The notes below the pieces were generated by a model. The model saw nothing but the letters and a program-made list of their open reading frames with translations. It did not search any database and was not told the origin of the DNA. Below, in pieces: positions 1 to 4,914 of a DNA stretch of 6,577 nt. How positions within the stretch are numbered: position 1 is the first letter of the stretch; each line of letters opens with the position of its first letter. The stretch lies in the NCBI GenBank assembly GCA_023424865.1, contig JAFADM010000591.1:1-6577 (forward strand), in the 5' to 3' direction. Made by a program: the position numbers and the translations under genes. This DNA comes from Bacillota bacterium. GTDB taxonomy: Bacteria > Bacillota_A > Clostridia > DSM-8532.

Positions 1-87
1 GACACCCTGATGAAAGGAAAAAGAGATGCGGTCGCAGGCAATTTTTTGTCCGAAGTGCTTTGTCACTCGGTCAAGAGTAAGTTCCAT
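1..87 (-). CDS. ABC transporter ATP-binding protein, N-terminal fragment (runs off window)
   Basis: The first 29 codons are visible and the gene continues beyond base 1. The reading starts MELTLDRVTKHFGQKIACDR and continues to an HQGV segment. This is the usual opening of an ABC-2-type exporter ATPase: first beta strand, a K-x-FG-x-K-x-A-x-D-x-I/V-S/F stretch, then a turn just before the Walker A motif, which lies outside the window. The ATG at 87-85 has a strong Shine-Dalgarno, AGGGGAGG at 102-95, with 7 nt spacing. The start lies inside the upstream membrane-protein gene (25-nt overlap), which implies translational coupling and a shared operon with the sigma factor. It would supply the energy for a transporter whose permease is either the overlapping membrane protein or a gene further downstream. 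The substrate cannot be told from what is visible. Confidence 0.82.
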   Translation of the reverse strand, partial: MELTLDRVTKHFGQKIACDRISFSFHQGV

Positions 88-812
88 GTCAATTCCTCCC
101 CTTGTTTGAGTAATTTGCGTATCTGAACTCCCATAAATATCCCGCTTAAAGCCAGGAGCACCAGCCAGCCGTTCAGGTGTGCATAGGAGTACAGAAGGGG
201 TGCTCCGTTGCTTAAAAGAATATTGGCCACGCTCACAAGGCAGGCAGCTGCTGCGCAGCCATAAACGCCTTCCTGTCCCCGCAGATGGATTAAAAGCCAC
301 AGGCAAAACCCGCAGACTATAAAGTAGGGAACAATAAGATAGGTAATAGCCTGCAGCAGCTTAAAGTCGGCTATACGACTTGAAAAATACATAAGCAGCA
401 TCAGGACTGCAAAATTCCCTCCTCCCAGGAGGGTTAACCGTGCTGCAAGGATCTGCTGAAGGCTAAATCGGCAGCTCATTTCCAGCTCCGCCATACGGTA
501 TGCTGCGGAACGATAAATTTCCGTAACGGTCAGCATGGCCAGAAAGGGAAGCATGGCAGAAATGCTCCCGATTTTCCATGCCTCCGGATCCCAATTCCCA
601 AAAGTCTGTGCCTGAAAAACAATCCCGCAGCTCACGATAACAATAAGAAAGGAAAGCAGCCATACCCGTTTACGGATATAGAAAAGCTGGCTTGCAAAAA
701 AGCTTCCGTAAGTGGTTTTAGGGTAGCCAAGGGTTTTGAAAAACTTTTCTTTACCGGTTGGCGGCGGTGCTTCAAAGGATGCCTGCAAAGCCGCCTTAAA
801 CCTCTTATTCAT
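63..812 (-). CDS. Six-helix integral membrane protein between ECF sigma factor and ABC ATPase
   Basis: The 249-residue protein has no signal peptide. Residues 1-48 form a basic, soluble N-terminal segment. About six hydrophobic helices follow, near residues 50-68, 80-98, 126-145, 153-177, 184-201 and 214-231. A charged amphipathic stretch lies at about 98-125 (EIYRSAAYRMAELEM). The start is certain: ATG at 812-810, AAGGAGG at 826-820, 7 nt spacing, and a 4-nt ATGA overlap with the sigma-factor stop. No catalytic motif is visible. The position between a sigma factor and an ABC ATPase suggests a membrane anti-sigma factor that uses its cytoplasmic N-terminus, a permease-like ABC partner, or both. 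I recall similar proteins in sigma/ABC cassettes of Clostridia but cannot name a family. The function is inferred from context only. Confidence 0.85.
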   Translation of the reverse strand: MNKRFKAALQASFEAPPPTGKEKFFKTLGYPKTTYGSFFASQLFYIRKRVWLLSFLIVIVSCGIVFQAQTFGNWDPEAWKIGSISAMLPFLAMLTVTEIYRSAAYRMAELEMSCRFSLQQILAARLTLLGGGNFAVLMLLMYFSSRIADFKLLQAITYLIVPYFIVCGFCLWLLIHLRGQEGVYGCAAAACLVSVANILLSNGAPLLYSYAHLNGWLVLLALSGIFMGVQIRKLLKQGEELTWNLLLTE

Positions 813-1264
813 ATCAAATCCTCCTTAAGTAACGCTCTTAGGGATGACAGTGCAGAGCTTGTTCTCCGGTAGACCGCAAAACGGGATATTCCCATAATAG
901 AGGCGATTTCACCCACCGAGAGGTCATTTGCATAGCGGAAAAGAAGCATTTCCTGTTCCTGCACGGGTAAGGTTCTAAGCGCTTGTTGAAGGGCGATGCC
1001 AAGCTCCAGCCGTTCAAAGGGATCCCTATCCGGCATGTCCTCCCTTAATGCCTCGGGCTGGATTCTGCGAAAAGCGTCCATGCAGAGGTTCCGCGCGATG
1101 GTATAGAGGTAAGCAAGACGCTTTCCGTGCTCGATGTACGAATTTTGCGCAAAGTATTTGAGAAAGGTTTCCTGGGTCAGATCCTCCGCCAAAGGGGCAT
1201 TCGCAACCTTGTAATAGCAGTAGCGATAGACTTTGTCATAGTGTTCCTTAAGATCCACCGACAC
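809..1264 (-). CDS. ECF-type RNA polymerase sigma factor (sigma-70 family, groups 2 and 4 domains only)
   Basis: The 151-residue protein has the compact two-domain build of an extracytoplasmic-function sigma factor. Region 2 includes DLTQETF (residues 28-34, core polymerase contact) and the region 2.3/2.4 helix at about 51-67 (AYLYTIARNLCMDAFRR, -10 recognition). A short acidic linker follows at about 68-92. Region 4 (about 93-145) has a TLPVQEQEMLLFRYANDLS start and a helix-turn-helix EIASIMGISRFAVYRR that reads the -35 element. The start is set at GTG 1264-1262, because AGGAGG (1277-1272) sits 7 nt before it. A TTG further upstream (1282) would place that Shine-Dalgarno inside the coding sequence. 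The stop overlaps the next gene by ATGA. Its regulon is unknown; autoregulation is usual in this family, but I found no convincing promoter upstream. Confidence 0.93.
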   Translation of the reverse strand: MSVDLKEHYDKVYRYCYYKVANAPLAEDLTQETFLKYFAQNSYIEHGKRLAYLYTIARNLCMDAFRRIQPEALREDMPDRDPFERLELGIALQQALRTLPVQEQEMLLFRYANDLSVGEIASIMGISRFAVYRRTSSALSSLRALLKEDLI

Positions 1265-1271
1265 CTTAAAA

Positions 1272-1277
1272 CCTCCT
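1272..1277 (-). promoter_or_regulatory. Ribosome binding site that fixes the sigma-factor start
   Basis: AGGAGG lies exactly 7 nt before GTG 1264-1262. It rules out the longer reading frame that begins at a TTG at 1282, since the Shine-Dalgarno would then be codons 2-4 of the protein. Confidence 0.85.
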
Positions 1278-1317
1278 CTCAAAGTGTTTAACGGATTGCC
1301 GCGCCTTAATGTGCGGT

Positions 1318-1348
1318 AAAAAGTAAAAAATAGCCCTTATCCGGGGCT
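1318..1348 (-). terminator. Rho-independent terminator downstream of the LRR lipoprotein gene
   Basis: On the minus strand a 5-bp stem AGCCC/GGGCT (1348-1344 with 1336-1332) with a 7-nt loop is followed by ATTTTTTACTTTTT. It separates the lipoprotein gene from the sigma-factor operon. The stem is short, so termination may be partial. If the sigma promoter lies upstream of it, the element could instead act as an attenuator for that operon. Confidence 0.6.
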
Positions 1349-1370
1349 TGAAAAATGCAATGAATAAAGT

Positions 1371-1411
1371 AATAATCCGAGCCCATCCCTAAGGGGAGGA
1401 GTCGGATTATT
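1371..1411. repeat. 10-bp perfect inverted repeat with 21-nt loop
   Basis: AATAATCCGA (1371-1380) is exactly complementary to TCGGATTATT (1402-1411). The loop is rich in C and G, with a CCC/GGG pair that may form a smaller inner stem. There is no U-tract on either side, so it is not a typical terminator. It lies about 100 nt upstream of the sigma-factor start and about 100 nt downstream of the lipoprotein stop. It could stabilise the lipoprotein mRNA 3' end or be a protein-binding site. Confidence 0.5.
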
Positions 1412-1462
1412 GCGCTTTGGCAAGTCAGGTGATTAGAGATGACGCAGATCGCTTGGTGTGTA

Positions 1463-1491
1463 TACATGAACGAGTTCATCGCTTTCATGTA
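1463..1491. repeat. Nested, mutually exclusive inverted repeats after the LRR lipoprotein gene
   Basis: TACATGAA (1463-1470) pairs with TTCATGTA (1484-1491). A second repeat, ATGAAC-GA-GTTCAT (1466-1479), reuses the same left arm. As RNA on the minus strand the outer 8-bp hairpin would be favoured, because the inner one has only a 2-nt loop. It lies 23-51 nt past the lipoprotein stop codon and lacks a U-tract. Confidence 0.4.
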
Positions 1492-1513
1492 AATCATTAT
1501 TTAATGTGCTAAT

Positions 1514-3331
1514 TTAGAAGTACTGGAAATATTCCGTATACTCACTTCCATCATTTTTAATTTTGCAATAGCCTTCGCCGGCGTTAAAGAAAATATAATC
1601 TCCTATAACATTAATCGTTTTTGTATAAGCCGTAGATATTTTCTTAACCTCTATTCCTTCTTTATCCATTCTATAGATACCGGTTTTATCAGAATAGCAG
1701 ATATATTCTTTACTAACGTTAAAGCAAGCTGCATTGGATTTAGAAATGATTTTCTGCTGGCTGTCCTTTACCGTAAACAAACATATATTACCCTTATCGT
1801 TTAAATAATAAATTTTATCTGACAGGATAACAGGCTTATTACAGCTTGCTTTCAATAACAGTGTTGGTTGGCTGCCATCCGTATTCATTGTATAGAGATA
1901 CTTTTCAGAGCCCTTTAGCTGATAATAGGCCCGCTCGCCATCCACATAGAGCATTGAACAGGGTTTATTCAGCAGTACCTTTATATTCCTTCCGTCAAGA
2001 TCCATAGAGATAGGGTAATCGTCCTTATTCAAGCAATAAATTTTATCCTTGGCTACTGAAATATAACTCCCCTTTTCGGCTAAAGTTACTCTGTCGCTTC
2101 CATCCTGGTTCATTCTGGCCAGGCCGTTAACCTCGTCACCCGGATAATAACCGTCTTCCACAACATCAGCCGTATCATTGTTATGGCCATAGCCCATGAA
2201 ATAAAGCTTGCCCTTATAAACGTTTAAATAGGATATTTGCTCATTTATCCAGCCTCCGGAGCTTTGTCCAAGGATTTTACTCATTTGTTCTGTCATTTGC
2301 CCGCTCAAATTTTGAGTCATAAAGCTTTCGTTATCAAACTTCACCAGCTCGGGGTGACCAAGGTCGCCAAAGCTGATGTTTTCATGATAAATATTCTTGC
2401 CGTCAAAGCCCACTGCACCGCCGTTTACGATATTGCCGGAATAAATACCCTCAATTGCGTCTGAAGAAACCAGTTTGAAAGGATAATCGATTTTTTTCCA
2501 ATCGTCTTCACTCAGGTTGGTTTCCTTTAAATTCGGTAGATTTCTTAAAAAACTAAGACTCATTGTAAAACCGTTAGATAGATATAAAGTATGCAGATTT
2601 TCTAGATTCCGCAGGGCAGAGAATTCATATATAGAGTTATACTGAACGTCCAGATAGCTTAAATTTGAAAGCTCAGACAAGGGTGTCAGGTCCTCGACTC
2701 TGTTACCTTGAATATCCAGATAAGTTAAACCGGAAAGCTTTGATAAAGGAGTTAAATCCATAATATTCTGATTCACTAGTGACAGCTTTTCTAAAGAGTC
2801 CATTCCTTCCAGCATTTTTATGTCGCTTATTCCTGTAAAAGCCCTGTCCGGTGGATTATCCTGACTGATAACAAGTGTGTTTATTTTTTTATGTCCGCTG
2901 ATAAAAGACAAATCCTTTACATCATTTCCGCTAAGGACCAGACTTTCAAGCTGAGTCATACCCTTTAACGGCGAAAAATCACTAACTGCTTGATTGGATA
3001 TAGTTAAGGCTTTCAAATTTTTAAAATGCTTTAAATCCTCTAAAGATGCGATATGTGTGCTGTTTTCACCAGTATCTCCGATATAAAGCTCGGTGATTTG
3101 CTCTAACTCATAGACATAAATATCACCGGCCGATTTGCCAAGCTTGTTCCGTACCAGTTTTTCAAGAGCCGCATTCTGCCATATTACCACGGTTGTGTCC
3201 AGCACAGGGCTCGAGGAGGTGGGAGATGCAGTGTGACCCGGTTCCTTCCCGGAGTTATTATTACTTTTGCTACATCCGGAATACATTGTTAATAACAGGC
3301 TAGTCAGCAGAAATGCAATAAGCTTTTTCAT
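1514..3331 (-). CDS. Secreted lipoprotein with leucine-rich repeats and a DUF5050-like propeller domain
   Basis: The 605-residue protein opens with a lipoprotein signal: KK, a hydrophobic core (residues 4-16), then YSGC with Cys20 as the lipidation site. Tyr at -3 is unusual for a lipobox. A Ser/Asn/Thr-rich tether follows (21-45), then a cap-like helix region (about 48-96). About seven internalin/SDS22-like leucine-rich repeats of about 22 residues span about 97-275, for example LxxLxYLDIQGNRVEDLTPL. The C-terminal half (about 300-605) is a beta-rich region with repeated blades (KxYY...MNxDGS; DG pairs at 410, 446, 485, 594) like DUF5050 propellers. It has seven cysteines (433-589). The start ATG has GGAG at 3342-3339, 7 nt away. 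It probably binds a ligand or partner at the outer face of the membrane; the ligand is unknown. It is flanked by its own terminator and the tRNA-Arg terminator, so it is likely monocistronic. Confidence 0.88.
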   Translation of the reverse strand: MKKLIAFLLTSLLLTMYSGCSKSNNNSGKEPGHTASPTSSSPVLDTTVVIWQNAALEKLVRNKLGKSAGDIYVYELEQITELYIGDTGENSTHIASLEDLKHFKNLKALTISNQAVSDFSPLKGMTQLESLVLSGNDVKDLSFISGHKKINTLVISQDNPPDRAFTGISDIKMLEGMDSLEKLSLVNQNIMDLTPLSKLSGLTYLDIQGNRVEDLTPLSELSNLSYLDVQYNSIYEFSALRNLENLHTLYLSNGFTMSLSFLRNLPNLKETNLSEDDWKKIDYPFKLVSSDAIEGIYSGNIVNGGAVGFDGKNIYHENISFGDLGHPELVKFDNESFMTQNLSGQMTEQMSKILGQSSGGWINEQISYLNVYKGKLYFMGYGHNNDTADVVEDGYYPGDEVNGLARMNQDGSDRVTLAEKGSYISVAKDKIYCLNKDDYPISMDLDGRNIKVLLNKPCSMLYVDGERAYYQLKGSEKYLYTMNTDGSQPTLLLKASCNKPVILSDKIYYLNDKGNICLFTVKDSQQKIISKSNAACFNVSKEYICYSDKTGIYRMDKEGIEVKKISTAYTKTINVIGDYIFFNAGEGYCKIKNDGSEYTEYFQYF

Positions 3332-3390
3332 ACATTTTCTCCATTAGCTTACAAATTATAAAAACATAATAAATCGTCCATAGTAAATCT

Positions 3391-3399
3391 ATTTTACCA
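3391..3399 (-). promoter_or_regulatory. Possible extended -10 promoter of the LRR lipoprotein gene
   Basis: On the minus strand TGG-TAAAAT (3399-3391) matches an extended -10 (TGn plus hexamer). No good -35 hexamer is present at the right spacing, which is tolerable for extended -10 promoters. It would give a 5' leader of about 50 nt. A TATAAT closer to the gene (near 3360) has no -35 partner and is a weaker alternative. Confidence 0.4.
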
Positions 3400-3403
3400 A
3401 GAT

Positions 3404-3432
3404 GCAATACATATATGCTCATATAATATTGC
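3404..3432. promoter_or_regulatory. Long imperfect palindrome upstream of LRR gene, candidate operator
   Basis: GCAATA (3404-3409) pairs with TATTGC (3427-3432), and TATATG (3412-3417) pairs with CATATA (3420-3425). The only interruptions are CA on one side, A on the other, and a central CT. Twelve base pairs over 29 nt are symmetric. It covers the -35 region of the candidate lipoprotein promoter, where a dimeric regulator could act. No matching second copy was seen in the window. Confidence 0.4.
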
Positions 3433-3460
3433 GTAAGAAGCTTCTAACCACATTTACCGT

Positions 3461-3493
3461 ATAATAAAAGAGCAGACTCATTAGAATCTGCTC
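3461..3493 (-). terminator. Rho-independent terminator of the tRNA-Arg gene
   Basis: It begins 2 nt after the encoded CCA. GAGCAGA (3493-3487) pairs with TCTGCTC (3476-3470), and the stem extends to 9 bp through a U-G and a U-A pair around a 6-nt loop. It is followed by TTTTATTAT. It closes the tRNA unit and probably also any readthrough from the kinase gene upstream. Confidence 0.88.
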
Positions 3494-3495
3494 CA

Positions 3496-3572
3496 TGGTA
3501 CGCCCGACACGAATTGAACGTGCGACACCAAGTTTAGGAAACTTGTGCTCTATCCGACTGAGCTACGGGCGC
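3496..3572 (-). tRNA. tRNA-Arg, anticodon CCT (reads AGG)
   Basis: A complete 77-nt cloverleaf can be folded by eye. The acceptor stem is GCGCCCG with CGGGCGT (first pair G-U). The D arm is GCTC...GAGC, and the anticodon stem CAAGT/ACTTG has loop TTCCTAA. The variable loop is 5 nt (GTGTC). The T arm is GCACG-TTCAATT-CGTGT, the discriminator is A, and CCA is encoded. The anticodon CCT is at 3538-3536. It decodes the AGG arginine codon. The gene stands alone with its own promoter and terminator. Confidence 0.96.
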
Positions 3573-3588
3573 GTATTATGCACGAATC

Positions 3589-3617
3589 ATTTTACTACAG
3601 GTCCATAAGAATGTCAA
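3589..3617 (-). promoter_or_regulatory. Sigma-A promoter of the tRNA-Arg gene
   Basis: A consensus -35 TTGACA (3617-3612), a 17-nt spacer and a -10 TAAAAT (3594-3589) lie on the minus strand. Transcription would start about 10 nt before the mature tRNA 5' end. The -35 box is part of a 10-bp palindrome GTCAATTGAC. A tandem 11-bp repeat lies 15 nt further upstream. Confidence 0.88.
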
Positions 3618-3666
3618 TTGACGTTTGTCTCATTTTCCCGGCGTTTTCCCGGCGGCTCAATTCCAT
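3595..3666 (-). CDS. Candidate 23-residue small protein downstream of the ROK kinase
   Basis: An ATG at 3666 is followed by 23 codons and TAG. It is preceded by AGGAG (3677-3673) with 6 nt spacing, and that Shine-Dalgarno overlaps the stop codon of the kinase gene, so translation could be coupled. The peptide starts MELSRRENAGKMRQ and ends in a short hydrophobic tail. It overlaps the -35 box and spacer of the tRNA promoter and contains the tandem 11-bp repeat. I recognise no family. Chance is a real alternative for so short a frame; the only support is the ribosome binding site and its position. Confidence 0.2.
   Translation of the reverse strand: MELSRRENAGKMRQTSIDILMDL
3633..3654. repeat. 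Perfect tandem 11-bp repeat upstream of the tRNA promoter
   Basis: TTTTCCCGGCG occurs twice head to tail with no gap (3633-3643 and 3644-3654). It sits between the kinase stop codon and the -35 box of tRNA-Arg. Either a replication-slippage duplication or a repeated binding site would explain it. Confidence 0.8.
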
Positions 3667-3675
3667 TTTCTACTC

Positions 3676-4572
3676 CTATTCGGAGGAGCCGAGCATTTCC
3701 GTACCGGCAATGGCGACCATTCCATAAAGCCCCGCATGATTTCCCAATTGGGCTTTTTTAACCTGAACCTTTTGATAGCTTTTCATGATTCTTTCGGGAA
3801 GAAGCCTGCAAAGCTCCTGAAGGATGTAATCCTCATTCATGATGCCGCCGCCCAGGACAATGCAGGAGGGATTAAAAATATGAACCAAGCCTGCCAGTCC
3901 GTGAAGTACTTCACCAATCCACTCGTCTACGGCCTGCCGTGCAGTCTCGTTTCCTGAAGCAAGGCTTTCAAACAGAATCCGGCCATTGCAAAAGGCTGGA
4001 TCGGACGCCTGAGCGCTTCGGATGAGGGCAGTTGTGGAGGCATACTGCTCGTAGCATCCCTTTTGACCGCAGGCGCACAAAAGACCCCCGCCATGGGTTG
4101 TAATATGTCCGAATTCTCCGGCCACAAGGCTGCTGCCCCGGTAGATTTTCCTCTGGATGACAATGGCGCCCCCAACCCCGGTTCCGTAGGTTAAGCAAAG
4201 AAAATCCATTTCATCTCTGGCAGCTCCGAAAACACCTTCTCCCATGGCGGCCGCGTTGACGTCATTTTCTATAAATACAGGAACACCGAACCTGTTGTTA
4301 AGTAATTTTTTTAAAGGTGTGCCCGTGTATCCGGGTATATTTTCATTGGCAAACAAAATGCTTCCAACCGTATTATCCACTTGTCCCGCTGTGCTGACGC
4401 CAATGGCATCGTAGCCGCTGTGCTGCTCTATAAGAGCATACAGCCTATTCAGAAGGAACGGCGCTCCGCTTTTCGCGTCGGAAGGAATTTCACTAAAGTG
4501 GTCTGCCCGGCCGTTTTCGAATAAAGCTGATTTAATGGATGTTCCTCCGATATCGATGGCTAATAGTTTCAT
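3676..4572 (-). CDS. ROK-family sugar kinase (glucokinase / N-acyl-hexosamine kinase type)
   Basis: The 298-residue protein is a full-length ROK kinase that would phosphorylate a hexose or N-acetyl-amino sugar with ATP in the cytoplasm. Visible motifs are the phosphate-binding DIGGTSIK (residues 7-14), ENDVNAAA with catalytic Asp104, and TYGTGVGGAIV (128-138). GEFGH supplies Glu153 and His156 for sugar contact. The ROK zinc site is CxCGxxGCxE (Cys166, Cys168, Cys173, with His156). LGGGI near 240-244 closes the ATP site. The start ATG has only GGAG 10 nt upstream, a weaker site than its neighbours have. It has a promoter at 4662-4634 and diverges from the ceramidase-like gene. Specificity among glucose, N-acetylglucosamine and N-acetylmannosamine cannot be decided by eye. 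A DNA-binding ROK repressor is excluded because there is no N-terminal helix-turn-helix. Confidence 0.93.
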   Translation of the reverse strand: MKLLAIDIGGTSIKSALFENGRADHFSEIPSDAKSGAPFLLNRLYALIEQHSGYDAIGVSTAGQVDNTVGSILFANENIPGYTGTPLKKLLNNRFGVPVFIENDVNAAAMGEGVFGAARDEMDFLCLTYGTGVGGAIVIQRKIYRGSSLVAGEFGHITTHGGGLLCACGQKGCYEQYASTTALIRSAQASDPAFCNGRILFESLASGNETARQAVDEWIGEVLHGLAGLVHIFNPSCIVLGGGIMNEDYILQELCRLLPERIMKSYQKVQVKKAQLGNHAGLYGMVAIAGTEMLGSSE

Positions 4573-4591
4573 TTGCCGGCTTCTCCATTTC

Positions 4592-4611
4592 TATCTGCAA
4601 AAGAGCAGATA
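4592..4611 (-). other. Hairpin in the 5' leader of the ROK kinase mRNA
   Basis: A perfect 7-bp stem TATCTGC/GCAGATA (4592-4598 with 4605-4611) has a 6-nt loop. In the minus-strand transcript it ends 5 nt before the kinase Shine-Dalgarno (4586-4583) and has no U-tract. It could modulate ribosome access, stabilise the 5' end, or serve as an operator just downstream of the start of transcription. Confidence 0.5.
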
Positions 4612-4633
4612 TGCTATAGAAAAAATTTTTTTC

Positions 4634-4662
4634 ATTATATATCACTTAAAGAAGAAATTCAA
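4634..4662 (-). promoter_or_regulatory. Sigma-A promoter of the ROK kinase gene
   Basis: On the minus strand -35 TTGAAT (4662-4657), a 17-nt spacer and a perfect -10 TATAAT (4639-4634) predict transcription from about 4627 and a leader of about 55 nt. An A6T7 tract follows just downstream of the -10. The -35 box is 28 bp from that of the divergent plus-strand promoter, so one regulator could control both. Confidence 0.75.
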
Positions 4663-4690
4663 TTAATATAAAAAAATATCTTTCAGTTTA

Positions 4691-4719
4691 TTGACTGCTA
4701 TCCTTCATGAAGGTATGAT
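4691..4719 (+). promoter_or_regulatory. Sigma-A promoter of the ceramidase-like gene
   Basis: -35 TTGACT (4691-4696), a 17-nt spacer and -10 TATGAT (4714-4719) each differ from consensus by one base. Transcription should begin near 4726-4728. That gives a leader of about 190 nt before the ceramidase-like start codon, with a terminator-like hairpin within it. Confidence 0.82.
4702..4713 (+). promoter_or_regulatory. Perfect 12-bp palindrome in the promoter spacer, candidate operator
   Basis: CCTTCATGAAGG is fully self-complementary and fills the right half of the spacer, abutting the -10 box at 4714. A repressor bound here would block RNA polymerase. The nearest encoded regulator is the RpiR-family protein that begins at 6486, which makes it the first candidate. 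That link is inference. Confidence 0.5.
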
Positions 4720-4727
4720 TAATCCGA

Positions 4728-4760
4728 ATGACGGCTTACAACAAACTGCGTTTTTCATGA
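4728..4760 (+). other. Possible 10-codon leader peptide before the attenuator-like hairpin
   Basis: ATG at 4728 opens a 10-codon frame, MTAYNKLRFS, that stops with TGA at 4758-4760, 4 nt before the hairpin stem. The ATG is within about 2 nt of the predicted transcription start, so translation would be leaderless or nearly so; there is no Shine-Dalgarno. A ribosome at its stop codon would cover the left arm of the hairpin. Chance occurrence is quite possible. Confidence 0.15.
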
Positions 4761-4764
4761 TAAG

Positions 4765-4802
4765 AACCCTAATTTCAGGAGAAGAATCCGGGTTGTTTTT
4801 TT
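4765..4802 (+). terminator. Terminator-like hairpin in the ceramidase-gene leader (possible attenuator)
   Basis: AACCC (4765-4769) pairs with GGGTT (4790-4794). A second inner helix ATTT/GAAT lies across a 2x2 internal loop. G and seven T residues follow (4796-4802). Since the upstream gene diverges, the only known transcript that meets this element is that of the ceramidase-like gene, about 70 nt after its start. It is either a leader attenuator or the end of a short RNA of about 75 nt. I saw no clear antiterminator partner and no known riboswitch fold. Confidence 0.55.
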
Positions 4803-4914
4803 GTATTATCATGGCAAAGCGGGTATTGAAAAAGAGTTATATAAGCAGGTTTTAGTATGTGATAAAAATGAGCTGTATAAGCGTGTATTAAGCTGAGGAA
4901 AGGGGGAAGGCTGT

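Noticed and set aside
1265..1282. Longer sigma-factor start at a TTG
   Set aside because: The strong AGGAGG would then be inside the coding sequence; the GTG at 1264 is correctly spaced from it.
1306..1497. 63-codon frame on the minus strand between the lipoprotein and sigma genes
   Set aside because: No Shine-Dalgarno, no family resemblance, and it runs through the inverted repeats and the terminator hairpin. It looks like chance.
2237..2464. 75-codon plus-strand frame inside the lipoprotein gene
   Set aside because: It is an antisense shadow of a clear LRR/propeller coding sequence.
3436..3445. AGAAGCTTCT palindrome
   Set aside because: Short, without loop or context; expected by chance in AT-rich DNA.
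3612..3623. Possible second promoter on the plus strand using TTGACG of the GTCAATTGAC palindrome
   Set aside because: No -10 hexamer occurs at workable spacing downstream and no plus-strand gene follows.
3661..3680. Hairpin CTCCT/AGGAG at the kinase stop codon as a terminator
   Set aside because: The stem is 5 bp and no U-tract follows on the minus strand.
4811..4855. 14-codon basic frame after the leader hairpin
   Set aside because: It has no ribosome binding site and starts right after the U-tract; chance is the simplest explanation.
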